A stretch of DNA of 10,899 nucleotides from an uncultured Fidelibacterota bacterium (GTDB taxonomy: Bacteria; Fidelibacterota; Marinisomatia; SCGC-AAA003-L08; D37C17): positions 1 through 10,899 of the forward strand of contig CAJWYZ010000031.1 of the NCBI GenBank assembly GCA_913049525.1, in the 5' to 3' direction. The position numbers and the translations under genes were made by a program. Positions 1-7,075 of this stretch are shown here, one piece after another. The notes under the pieces are model-generated. The model ran no database searches. It was not told the DNA's origin and worked only from the letters and a program-made list of their open reading frames with translations. The stretch's first letter is position 1, and each line of letters opens with the position of its first letter.

Positions 1-2
1 TA

Positions 3-997
3 AAATATATTGGATCAAAATTTGGAGTTGAAGCTACTCAATTTTCAACTAATAGTGATGACGGATTACTTCTGAATATTCGCGGAATTCAACGACAATT
101 AAATGTGAATTCAATTTTTAAAAATATCCTTTTCCCATTTAGATTTTTACAGTCTTATTCTCAATCATGGAAATTACTCCATAATTTTAAGCCCCATGTG
201 GTAATTGGCACAGGTGGGTATTCATCTGGCTTACCACTTTTAGCTGCCATCCATAAGGGCATAAAAACAGTCATTCAGGAGCAAAATTCATTTCCGGGAA
301 TAACTACCCGGCATTTGGCTGCTCGAGTGGATGCTATCTGTACTGCCTATGATGATGCTGCAACTCATTTGAAAAAAAAAATCCAATTTTCACTGGAAAT
401 CCAGTGCGGAAGGATATTCAAATAATGGATAAATCTCAGGCAAAACAAAAATTTAGCTGTAATGCTTCCCAACCGGTATTAACCATTCTAGGTGGGAGCC
501 AGGGATCGGTTCCTTTGAATCGTCATTTTCAAAATGAATGTAAAAAATATACTGAATCCGGAATTCAAATACTTTGGCAATGCGGTAAAAATGATTATGA
601 ACGCTTACACCATTCTGTGAATGAACCAGATGTGCATTTAATACCATTTTCAGATGATATGGGGGCATTGTACTCAGCTGCTGACCTAATCGTTTCCCGG
701 GCAGGAGCATTGGCATTATCTGAAATGTCTCTAATGGGTAAGGCCATGGTGTTGGTGCCCTTTCCTCATTCAGCAGGAGACCACCAAACAAAAAATGCTC
801 AGGCATTTTCTAATTCTGGTGCTGCCGTGGTGCTATCTCAGTCAACACTGCCTTCCGGTGAGTTGGAAACAACCGTATTGGAATTATTCAATCATCCAGA
901 AATGATTCAGAAAATGGAAGAACAATCTATTCAAATGGCAGCTCCAGATGCTACCGAAAATATTATTTCAACTATTATGGAAATAGCAATTAGCTGA
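3..997 (+). CDS. murG: MurG, UDP-GlcNAc:lipid I GlcNAc transferase; 5'-partial and frame-broken
   Basis: MurG adds GlcNAc from UDP-GlcNAc to lipid I on the inner face of the membrane, giving lipid II. The gene enters the window already open, with no true start here; the first residues (Y-I-G-S-K-F-G-V-E-A) match MurG about 40 residues in. The frame running from 3 carries G-T-G-G-Y-S-S-G (about 199-222) and Q-E-Q-N-S-F-P-G, then goes wrong after a run of ten A at 372-381 and stops at 425. The next frame, read from about 380, carries T-G-N-P-V-R, G-G-S-Q-G-S, the UDP-GlcNAc-binding S-R-A-G-A-L-A-L-S-E and P-F-P-H-S-A-G-D-H-Q-T-K-N-A, and stops at 995-997. Re-reading one A joins them into about 331 residues, which with the missing N-terminus gives the usual MurG length (about 355-370). 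I treat this as one gene, not two. The stop overlaps the murC start (TGATG). Identity is firm; whether it is functional as written is open. Confidence 0.93.
372..406 (+). other. Frame break in murG: A10 run followed by a perfect hairpin
   Basis: Ten A occupy 372-381, read in the upstream frame as Lys-Lys-Lys followed by ATC. A slip of one base back (A-AAA-AAA heptamer, 374-380) leads to AAT-CCA-ATT and the conserved MurG sequence N-P-I-F-T-G-N-P-V-R. A perfect hairpin CACTGG-AAAT-CCAGTG lies at 391-406, nine bases after the run. This arrangement resembles bacterial -1 frameshift or transcriptional slippage sites. Against that, I see no Shine-Dalgarno-like stimulator upstream, and the hairpin arms fall on T-G-N-P-V codons, where GGN..CCN pairing is partly built in. 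A missing A in the assembly is the simplest explanation. Confidence 0.6.
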
Positions 998-2373
998 TGT
1001 TTGGGAAAACAAATCATATACATTTTGTAGGTATTGGCGGAATTGGTATGAGCGGTATGGCTGAGCTCCTTCATAAACTTGGGTTTACTATAAGCGGGTC
1101 AGATCAAAACAGTTCTGAACGAACCGATAATTTGCAATCTTTGGGGTTACGTATATCCGAAGGTCATTCTGGAGAAAATGTAAATGGTGCCGATGTGGTT
1201 GTATATTCCTCTGCTGTTCAGAAAAACAACCCTGAAATAGTAACTGCAGAAAGCAAAAAGGTGCCGGTAATACGCCGAGCAGAAATGCTTGCTGAACTAT
1301 TGAAAGTAAAACCAATCAGTATCGCCATTGCTGGTACCCATGGCAAAACCTCAACCTGTTCAATGTTGGGAGCAATCTTAACATCTGCAGATTTTAACCC
1401 CACTATGGTAATTGGGGGTATAGTGAATAAATTCCAAAGTAACACTATTTCCGGTAGTGGTGACGTGATTGTGGTTGAAGCAGATGAATTTGATCGTAGC
1501 TTTCTCACGCTGCAGCCAACTATGGGGCTCATTACAAATTTAGATTTAGAACATTTAGACTGTTACGAAAATCTGGAAGACCTTCAAATGGCATTTACTC
1601 AATTTGCCAATGCCGTTCCATTTTACGGGAAAGTAGGGGTATGTATTGATAACGAGAATGCGGCTTCCATTATAGCCAATATCAAAAGACCCGTTGTAAC
1701 TTTTGGAATTCATAAAGATGCTGAAATTCAGGCTTCTAATTTACAATTCGAAAATAACCATTCAACTTTCACTCTCTCAGTTCATGGTGATCCGTTAGGA
1801 GAATTAACGGTACATGTCCCCGGTGAACACAATGTAGCTAATGCACTGGGTGCGGCTGTACTGGCATTGGAATTGGATACCCCTTTTGATAAAATTCAAG
1901 CAGGATTGGATCAATATACAGGGGTACGCCGCAGGTTTGATATTAAATCCACCACCGATACCAATATTATGATTGTTGATGATTACGCCCATCATCCATC
2001 GGAAGTATCTGCCACATTGAAAGCTGCTAAAACTGGTTGGAATAAACGTGTAATAGCAATTTTTCAGCCTCATTTATTTACCCGCACTCGAGATTTTTAT
2101 CACGATTTTGCAAAAGCATTTTTGCAGGCAGATATACTCATTGTAACAGCTATTTATCAGGCGCGAGAAAACCCAATTGATGGTATTACTGCTCAAATTA
2201 TTACTGATGAGGCAAAGCAGCTTGGGCATAAGCATGTGGAGTTAATTATGGATCAAACCAACATTCCAACTCGACTAAAAGAAATTGCACAAGCGGATGA
2301 TATAATTATAACCATGGGCGCCGGGAATATTTGGCGTCAATGTGAAGGGATTTATGAGGCAATACAAAATTGA
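997..2373 (+). CDS. murC: MurC, UDP-N-acetylmuramate--L-alanine ligase
   Basis: MurC is the cytoplasmic ATP-dependent ligase that adds L-Ala to UDP-MurNAc, the first step in building the peptidoglycan stem peptide. All three Mur ligase domains are present in 458 residues, a normal length. The N-terminal UDP-binding fold has V-G-I-G-G-I-G-M-S-G-M (residues 11-21). The ATP-binding loop is G-T-H-G-K-T-S (113-119), followed by E-A-D-E-F-D (161-166) and N-L-D-L-E-H-L-D (181-188). The C-terminal domain has G-V-R-R-R-F-D, D-D-Y-A-H-H-P-S-E (328-336) and F-Q-P-H-L-F-T-R-T. The E-A-D-E-F-D and Y-A-H-H-P-S-E motifs separate MurC from MurD, MurE and MurF. The ATG shares one base with the murG stop, so translation is probably coupled to it; the Shine-Dalgarno signal upstream is weak. 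The 3' end overlaps the murB start by four bases if the TTG start is used. Confidence 0.97.
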   Translation: MFGKTNHIHFVGIGGIGMSGMAELLHKLGFTISGSDQNSSERTDNLQSLGLRISEGHSGENVNGADVVVYSSAVQKNNPEIVTAESKKVPVIRRAEMLAELLKVKPISIAIAGTHGKTSTCSMLGAILTSADFNPTMVIGGIVNKFQSNTISGSGDVIVVEADEFDRSFLTLQPTMGLITNLDLEHLDCYENLEDLQMAFTQFANAVPFYGKVGVCIDNENAASIIANIKRPVVTFGIHKDAEIQASNLQFENNHSTFTLSVHGDPLGELTVHVPGEHNVANALGAAVLALELDTPFDKIQAGLDQYTGVRRRFDIKSTTDTNIMIVDDYAHHPSEVSATLKAAKTGWNKRVIAIFQPHLFTRTRDFYHDFAKAFLQADILIVTAIYQARENPIDGITAQIITDEAKQLGHKHVELIMDQTNIPTRLKEIAQADDIIITMGAGNIWRQCEGIYEAIQN

Positions 2374-3311
2374 ACCAAAAACAGAAGAAAGACATTCGTA
2401 ATATGCTTACATCTGAAATGACATTTGGCGAACCCTTAGCCAAGCACACCACCTTCGGTATTGGAGGTCCTGCGGCCTGTATGGTTTTTCCGGAAAGTCG
2501 GGAAGAATTATCTACATTGCTTACTTATGCCTCTGAAAAAAATATATCGGCCATCTTTATTGGTTCCGGCTCAAATGTATTGGTGTGTGATAAGGGATTC
2601 GATGGAATAGTTATCTCCTTGAAGAAATCTTTTAAAAATATCAGTATAAAGAAAAATTCAATGATTATTGTGGAAGCAGGTGTCATGCTGGGTACTATGG
2701 TAAAACAGGCAATGGCAGCAGAAATAGGCGGATTAGAAAGCCTTATTGGAGTTCCGGGAACGGTTGGAGGTGCTCTTATTATGAATGCCGGAGCATTTGG
2801 CAGTGAAATATCAAAATATTTTGAAGAAGCCAAAACGATGACTTTAGAAGGAAATATTAAATCTTATACCAGAGGGGAGATAGAATTTTCATATCGTCAT
2901 TCAACATTTCCTAACAATGAAATACTTTTGGATGCAACGTTCAAATGTAAAAAAGGAAAACCCCACCAGATACTACAAGATAGAAAGATAGCTTCAGATG
3001 GAAGAAAATCTAATCAACCCCTAAAATTCAGATCAGCGGGAAGTATCTTTAAAAATCCATCTGATACGTTAGCAGCAGGCTACCTTATTGATAAGGCTGG
3101 TTTAAAAGGAACGAAAAAGGGCGGTGCAGCCATCTCTGAAAAACATGCCAACTTTATTGTGAATATGGACAATGCAACAGCCGCTGATGTCTTGCATCTT
3201 ATAAAGCTGGCTAAAAAGTATGTGATTAAAAAGTTTAATATTAATTTAGAACTAGAAGTGAAACTCATTGGTTTTCCACAATCAATGACTCAGGGAGTTT
3301 ATTATGCGTAA
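2370..3311 (+). CDS. murB: MurB, UDP-N-acetylenolpyruvoylglucosamine reductase
   Basis: MurB is the FAD enzyme that uses NADPH to reduce UDP-GlcNAc-enolpyruvate to UDP-MurNAc, supplying the MurC substrate. In the 313-residue reading, the FAD domain shows H-T-T-F-G-I-G-G (26-33), G-S-G-S-N-V-L-V (65-72) and G-V-P-G-T-V-G-G-A-L-I-M-N-A-G-A-F-G (127-144). Catalytic features are Tyr175-Arg176 in S-Y-R-H-S, the proton donor Ser225 in S-A-G-S-I-F-K-N-P, and Glu296 near the end in L-E-L-E-V. The layout around S-A-G-S-I-F-K-N-P and the total length fit the shorter class II (Gram-positive-type) MurB rather than the E. coli form. The start is uncertain: TTG at 2370 overlaps the murC stop (TTGA) and has GAGG at 2356-2359 ten bases upstream, while ATG at 2403 would remove 11 unconserved residues. 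The gene lies where many dcw clusters carry ddl or murB, and overlaps ftsQ by eight bases. Confidence 0.95.
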   Translation: MNQKQKKDIRNMLTSEMTFGEPLAKHTTFGIGGPAACMVFPESREELSTLLTYASEKNISAIFIGSGSNVLVCDKGFDGIVISLKKSFKNISIKKNSMIIVEAGVMLGTMVKQAMAAEIGGLESLIGVPGTVGGALIMNAGAFGSEISKYFEEAKTMTLEGNIKSYTRGEIEFSYRHSTFPNNEILLDATFKCKKGKPHQILQDRKIASDGRKSNQPLKFRSAGSIFKNPSDTLAAGYLIDKAGLKGTKKGGAAISEKHANFIVNMDNATAADVLHLIKLAKKYVIKKFNINLELEVKLIGFPQSMTQGVYYA

Positions 3312-4050
3312 AAAACAAAAAAAAGTGATTGTTAAAATATTGAAAGCTGTTTTCAGTATAGTATTCATTGTGCTTATTGGTGTACTTATCAGTGGCTATT
3401 CCAACCATATTGGATTATTCGATACATTTGAAGTTAAAATAAAGGGTAATCAATTTGTAACTGATGCTCAAATTCAAAAACAACTGCAGCCATTTATATC
3501 AGAAACCTATTTCTCTATTAAACTGGATGAAATACAAAGTGAAATATCTTTGCTCGATTTTATTGAATGTGTACAAGTAAGCAGAATCCTCCCCAATACT
3601 GTGATGGTTCAAATAATTGAGAGAAAACCAATTTTACTCATCACCTTAGAAAATGAAAACTTCTTGATGGATGAAGAAGGCCTGCTCCTCCCTGCTCAAA
3701 GAAAGGCCATCAGTTTTTATCCAGTTCCAATTATTAACATTTCAGAAGATACAAATTACAATTCTGGATTAACAGATGAAATTGCAGACCTTTTCAAATT
3801 TTTGTTAAAAGATTACCCGCAATTTTATGACCAATTAAGTGAGGTTATCATTAGTGATGAAAATTGGACATTTTATAGTGATAGTAAAACGCGAATATTT
3901 ACAACAGCAAATGATTTACAATCCCAGCTGAATATCTTGAAATATTTTGAGAAAACTGTTTACCCTGACAGACAGCTGGGAGACTATTCATACATTGATT
4001 TAAGAGTTACTAAGCAAGTAGTAGTAAAAGAAAAATATCAAAAAGGATAA
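3304..4050 (+). CDS. ftsQ: FtsQ, divisome assembly protein (POTRA domain)
   Basis: FtsQ is a single-pass inner membrane protein that links early Z-ring proteins to the septal synthesis complex. The 248-residue product has a basic cytoplasmic start (R-K-K-Q-K-K), one membrane segment at about 10-30, and a POTRA domain from about 40 to 112 beginning F-D-T-F-E-V-K-I-K-G-N and ending in the typical R-I-L-P-N-T-V-M-V-Q-I-I-E-R-K-P. The rest matches the FtsQ beta domain in length only; its sequence is divergent, as usual in this family. The start ATG lies inside the end of murB, with GGGAG at 3293-3297 about six bases upstream. The stop overlaps the ftsA start (TAATG). The position between murB and ftsA plus the TM-POTRA layout make the call secure; FtsQ versus DivIB naming is a matter of convention. 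Confidence 0.92.
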   Translation: MRKKQKKVIVKILKAVFSIVFIVLIGVLISGYSNHIGLFDTFEVKIKGNQFVTDAQIQKQLQPFISETYFSIKLDEIQSEISLLDFIECVQVSRILPNTVMVQIIERKPILLITLENENFLMDEEGLLLPAQRKAISFYPVPIINISEDTNYNSGLTDEIADLFKFLLKDYPQFYDQLSEVIISDENWTFYSDSKTRIFTTANDLQSQLNILKYFEKTVYPDRQLGDYSYIDLRVTKQVVVKEKYQKG

Positions 4051-5312
4051 TGGTGGAAGAAAAACAAATAATCAGCGGAATTGATATAGGCACAACAAAA
4101 ATTGCTGTGGTCATTGCCGAATGGAATAAATCTGATAATTCCATTAATATTCTGGGTGTTGGCGAAGCTCCATCTGATGGATTAAAAAAGGGTATTGTGG
4201 TAAATATGAACAAAACGGTGAACTCACTAACTCAAGCCCTTTCTATGGCGGAACGTCAGGCAGATGTTGAAGTTAATGGTGCATTTGTAGGTATAACCGG
4301 AGATCATATTCGAGGCATCAATTACTCAGGTGTCATCACTGTAAGTAAAGGTAGCAATCGACAACCGGTGGGGCAGGAAATTACTCAGAATGATGTCCAA
4401 CGAGTTTTAGACCATGCTCAATCTATAAATCTTTCCCCAGATAGACGCATACTACATGTGCTTTCACGGGACTTTAAAGTGGATGACCGTAGTGGGATAA
4501 AAAATCCATTAGGGTTGGCAGGGCATCGATTAGAAGCCAAAGTGCATTTGGTAACCTCTGCCATTAATGTAGAAAAAGACCTTCAAACCTGCATGGAAAA
4601 ATCCGGTGTTGATATAGTTGAATTTGTACTTGAACCCTTGGCATCTGCTCATTCCGTGTTAGATGAAAATGAACGAAAATTAGGGGTTATCCTGGTTGAT
4701 ATTGGCGGTGGAACTACTGATGTTATTATGTATCACGAAGGTGGTGTATTACATGCAGGCACAGTTCCTTTGGGTGGTAGTAATATAACTTACGATATCG
4801 CCTATGGCGTACAAACAACCTTAGAACAGGCAGAACAATTAAAATGTCAGTACGGTTCGGCAAAATCTGCCTTAGCAGATCCCGAAGAAAATATAAATAT
4901 CACCGGAACCAATGGCCGTGATTCTAAAACAATTTCCCGAAAAAATTTGGCAGGCATCATTGAACCCCGTATGGATGAAATATTCCGACTGGTAAAGAAT
5001 GAACTTCGCAAATCTGACTATCCCGGTGACTATACCTTCGGCATTGTTCTTACTGGCGGAGGTTCCAAATTGGAACATGTTATCGACTTAGCACAGGAAA
5101 TTTTTCAACAACATATTAAAGTGGGGCAGCCTCAATTAAGCGGAGGTGTATCTGAAAAGGTGAATAATCCACGCTATTCTACTGCTGTTGGACTCATTAA
5201 TTACGGAAGGCAAAATTGGTCAGAATTGGAATATGGCGATTCCATTGATATAAATTCAATTTTTAAACGCTCATTTACGAAAATGGGTGACTGGATAAAA
5301 ACTTGGTACTAA
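4050..5312 (+). CDS. ftsA: FtsA, actin-like Z-ring membrane anchor
   Basis: FtsA is an actin/Hsp70-fold ATPase that binds the FtsZ tail, tethers Z filaments to the membrane and recruits later division proteins. In 420 residues the ATP-site motifs appear in order: phosphate-1 G-I-D-I-G-T-T-K (about 10-17), phosphate-2 V-D-I-G-G-G-T-T-D (about 216-224) and the adenosine motif V-L-T-G-G-G-S-K-L (about 332-340). The 1C subdomain peculiar to FtsA lies between the first two. The last 18 residues (S-I-F-K-R-S-F-T-K-M-G-D-W-I-K-T-W-Y) form the basic amphipathic membrane-targeting helix. ATG at 4050 shares its A with the ftsQ stop; AGGA at 4044-4047 is only two bases away, so GTG at 4053, five bases away, is a possible alternative start differing by one residue. 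ftsZ follows after 25 bases. Confidence 0.97.
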   Translation: MVEEKQIISGIDIGTTKIAVVIAEWNKSDNSINILGVGEAPSDGLKKGIVVNMNKTVNSLTQALSMAERQADVEVNGAFVGITGDHIRGINYSGVITVSKGSNRQPVGQEITQNDVQRVLDHAQSINLSPDRRILHVLSRDFKVDDRSGIKNPLGLAGHRLEAKVHLVTSAINVEKDLQTCMEKSGVDIVEFVLEPLASAHSVLDENERKLGVILVDIGGGTTDVIMYHEGGVLHAGTVPLGGSNITYDIAYGVQTTLEQAEQLKCQYGSAKSALADPEENINITGTNGRDSKTISRKNLAGIIEPRMDEIFRLVKNELRKSDYPGDYTFGIVLTGGGSKLEHVIDLAQEIFQQHIKVGQPQLSGGVSEKVNNPRYSTAVGLINYGRQNWSELEYGDSIDINSIFKRSFTKMGDWIKTWY

Positions 5313-5326
5313 CAATAAACAAAAAA

Positions 5327-5331
5327 AGGAG
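5327..5331 (+). promoter_or_regulatory. Strong ribosome binding site of ftsZ
   Basis: AGGAG lies six bases before the ftsZ ATG, in an A-rich 25-base gap after the ftsA stop. It is the best Shine-Dalgarno match in the plus-strand operon, where most other genes rely on overlaps, and it fixes the ftsZ start. It probably allows ftsZ to be translated at a higher rate than ftsA, as FtsZ is normally in large excess. Confidence 0.85.
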
Positions 5332-5337
5332 TAAGAC

Positions 5338-6552
5338 ATGTTATTTGAACCTGTTGATCTGAAAGAACAAAAAGCAAAGATAATCGTAGTTGGTGTTGGC
5401 GGTGGTGGTGGAAATGCCCTGAACCGAATGATAGAGGGTGGTATGAATTCAGTAGATTTTATTGCTGTGAATACCGATGCGCAAGATCTAGAGAATAATA
5501 ATTCTCAAACAAAACTCCAAATAGGAAAAGAACTGACTAAAGGACTGGGGGCCGGTGCCAATGCTGAAATCGGTCAGCAAGCTGTGGAAGAAAATAAAGA
5601 AGTTATCACCAGCACATTGGAAAATTCTGATATGGTATTTATTACTGCTGGCATGGGAGGTGGTACCGGAAGCGGAGCTGCTCCTGCAATTGCTAAAATT
5701 GCAAAAGAATTGGGTGCTCTCACAGTAGGCATTGTAACCAAGCCATTTGCCTTTGAAGGGCCTAAACGCCACAAACGGGCATTGGCAGGTATTGAAGAAA
5801 TGAAAAAGAATTGTGATACCCTTCTGGCAATTCCAAATGAAACACTACTGGAAATTACCGATGAAAATACAACCGTTACGGAATCTTTTAAATTAGCGGA
5901 TTCAGTACTGCATCAGGCAACCAAGGGAATTTCTGACCTTATTAACATTCCGGGGTTGATTAATCTTGATTTTGCTGATGTGAAAACAGTCATGGAAAAT
6001 ATGGGTGATGCCATTATGGGTACAGGTATTGCACATGGAGAAGAACGGGCAATTTTAGCAGCACAACAGGCAATCAATTCTCCCCTGCTCCAAGATGCCA
6101 GCATTACCGGATCACAGGGATTATTGGTAAACATCACCGGGCCAGATAATATGACTATTCATGAGCTGAATGATGCCTCTAGCATTATTTATGAAGAAGC
6201 TGGTGCTGATGCCAATGTCATTCTGGGATGTGTATTAGACAAAACTCTTACCGATGAAGTTAGGGTAACGGTGATTGCTACCGGATTAAATGGCGATACA
6301 AAACGGGAATATAATTCTATTCCCCATACAGCTAAACCTGATTTCACCCTGCCTCGGGTTGATAATAATGCCAATGAAAATGAAAATCATATATCGGCAC
6401 AAGATACACCCGTAAAGATGGATGAATCAGACAATAATCCTTCTCTGTTCAAAGAAGATGATACGCAAGAAGAAACAACAACAGAAGGACCAGTAATTAC
6501 CTTTGGGGATGATCTGGACGTACCAGCATTTATTCGTAACCGTCAGGAATAA
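5338..6552 (+). CDS. ftsZ: FtsZ, tubulin-like division GTPase
   Basis: FtsZ polymerises with GTP into the cytokinetic ring at midcell. The 404-residue product has the glycine-rich G-V-G-G-G-G-G-N-A (19-27), the tubulin signature G-G-G-T-G-S-G (107-113) and the T7 synergy loop N-L-D-F-A-D-V (209-215), which supplies the catalytic acids that complete the GTPase site of the next subunit; numbering is close to E. coli FtsZ. The core ends near residue 318, followed by an acidic, Asn- and Glu-rich linker of about 70 residues. The terminal peptide D-D-L-D-V-P-A-F-I-R-N-R (391-402) is the conserved tail that binds FtsA and other partners. The start is set by AGGAG at 5327-5331. This is the last gene of the plus-strand operon and is followed by hairpins. 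No missing key residue was seen. Confidence 0.98.
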   Translation: MLFEPVDLKEQKAKIIVVGVGGGGGNALNRMIEGGMNSVDFIAVNTDAQDLENNNSQTKLQIGKELTKGLGAGANAEIGQQAVEENKEVITSTLENSDMVFITAGMGGGTGSGAAPAIAKIAKELGALTVGIVTKPFAFEGPKRHKRALAGIEEMKKNCDTLLAIPNETLLEITDENTTVTESFKLADSVLHQATKGISDLINIPGLINLDFADVKTVMENMGDAIMGTGIAHGEERAILAAQQAINSPLLQDASITGSQGLLVNITGPDNMTIHELNDASSIIYEEAGADANVILGCVLDKTLTDEVRVTVIATGLNGDTKREYNSIPHTAKPDFTLPRVDNNANENENHISAQDTPVKMDESDNNPSLFKEDDTQEETTTEGPVITFGDDLDVPAFIRNRQE

Positions 6553-6597
6553 ATCCGGCAGTAGTTTCCCAGAATAATAACGGACTGCCAAATAGAG

Positions 6598-6619
6598 TGA
6601 GGGGAATACTCTCCCCTCA
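6598..6619 (+). other. GC-rich hairpin downstream of ftsZ
   Basis: An eight-base-pair stem (TGAGGGGA at 6598-6605, TCCCCTCA at 6612-6619) closes a six-base loop about 45 bases after the ftsZ stop. It is followed by ATAATTGTTAG rather than a clear U run, so it is not a convincing terminator by itself. It may protect the ftsZ mRNA 3' end from exonucleases or act with the stronger hairpin just downstream. The stem is clear; the role is inferred. Confidence 0.5.
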
Positions 6620-6635
6620 ATAATTGTTAGATACC

Positions 6636-6669
6636 AATAAAAGCCTCTCAGAAATGAGAGGCTTTTATT
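6636..6669 (+). terminator. Intrinsic terminator of the murG-ftsZ operon, possibly bidirectional
   Basis: A perfect 15-base-pair stem (6636-6650 with 6655-6669) closes a GAAA tetraloop. The core is AAGCCTCTCA paired with TGAGAGGCTT, and the downstream arm runs into TTTTATTT. The upstream arm begins AATAAAA, so the reverse strand also ends in a T-rich run. It lies 84 bases after the ftsZ stop and is the best terminator for the plus-strand operon. Confidence 0.88.
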
Positions 6670-6706
6670 TATGGGTAATTGAAGAAAATAAAATATCTCT
6701 AAACAA

Positions 6707-6732
6707 AAAAACCTCCTAAATAGGAGGTTTTT
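6707..6732 (-). terminator. Intrinsic terminator of rpmB, possibly bidirectional
   Basis: A ten-base-pair stem (AAAAACCTCC at 6707-6716, GGAGGTTTTT at 6723-6732) closes a TAAATA loop. On the minus strand the arm continues into seven T (complement of A at 6705-6711), a good U run starting about 24 bases after the rpmB stop. On the plus strand there are five T, so it can also back up the ftsZ terminator. Confidence 0.85.
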
Positions 6733-6755
6733 AATCTTAGAAAATGTATCTGCTA

Positions 6756-6947
6756 TTAAATAGCTTTTAAGACCTTTCCTGATTTCAAGCAATTGGTACA
6801 TACCTTAATCCTTTTTTTGGTACCGTCAATCATTGCCTGGACTCGTTGCAGGTTAGGCAACCAGCGTCGACGAGTTTTATGATGTGAGTGACTCACATTA
6901 TTTCCTACAATTGGTTTCTTTCCACAGATTTCACATATTTTTGCCAT
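6756..6947 (-). CDS. rpmB: Ribosomal protein L28 (bL28), zinc-ribbon form
   Basis: L28 is a small basic protein of the large ribosomal subunit. The 63-residue product has the family core [16 protein letters not shown] (14-29), then P-N-L-Q (31-34) and a basic C-terminal part. Two CxxC pairs, Cys5/Cys8 and Cys50/Cys53, are arranged as a zinc ribbon, so this is the cysteine-containing (C+) form, normally found in zinc-replete cells; many bacteria have a cysteine-free form instead. The ATG start is supported by AAGGA at 6957-6961. It stands alone, without rpmG, which follows rpmB in many genomes. The histidine kinase gene lies 128 bases upstream on the same strand, so rpmB may have its own promoter there, though I could not identify one with confidence. 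A terminator follows within 25 bases. Confidence 0.97.
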   Translation of the reverse strand: MAKICEICGKKPIVGNNVSHSHHKTRRRWLPNLQRVQAMIDGTKKRIKVCTNCLKSGKVLKAI

Positions 6948-6956
6948 AATTCTAAT

Positions 6957-6961
6957 TCCTT
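6957..6961 (-). promoter_or_regulatory. Ribosome binding site of rpmB
   Basis: On the minus strand AAGGA lies nine bases before the rpmB ATG and fixes that start. The 128-base stretch between rpmB and the histidine kinase gene (6948-7075) is otherwise very AT-rich. It contains TATATA-like boxes but no convincing pair of promoter elements, and no hairpin that would end the upstream transcript. Confidence 0.75.
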
Positions 6962-7075
6962 ATATAAAAGACAGGTGGAAAATTTAAGAGTAGTTCAGGA
7001 TATAAAAAAAGAATCGTTTTAATTTCATCTATTAAATTAATTCCAGCTTAAATCACCCATCCCTTATATCCACCA

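Noticed and set aside
404..997. A separate short glycosyltransferase gene starting at GTG 404
   Set aside because: Its sequence continues MurG exactly where the upstream frame fails, and its first codons are the conserved T-G-N-P-V-R motif; it is the 3' part of murG, not a separate gene.
109..5267. A repeated 15-base sequence, AATTCAATTTTTAAA, near 109 and near 5253
   Set aside because: Both copies encode N-S-I-F-K within unrelated proteins and there is no similarity around them; chance is likely in AT-rich DNA.
6427..6801. A 124-residue minus-strand reading frame across the ftsZ end and the spacer
   Set aside because: It runs through both terminator hairpins and overlaps ftsZ and rpmB on their coding sequence, with no recognisable domain or ribosome binding site.
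6948..7075. A promoter for rpmB in the 128-base spacer
   Set aside because: TATATA-like sequences occur on the minus strand near 6961, but no good -35 or Bacteroidota-type -33 partner was found; AT-rich sequence makes such boxes common by chance.
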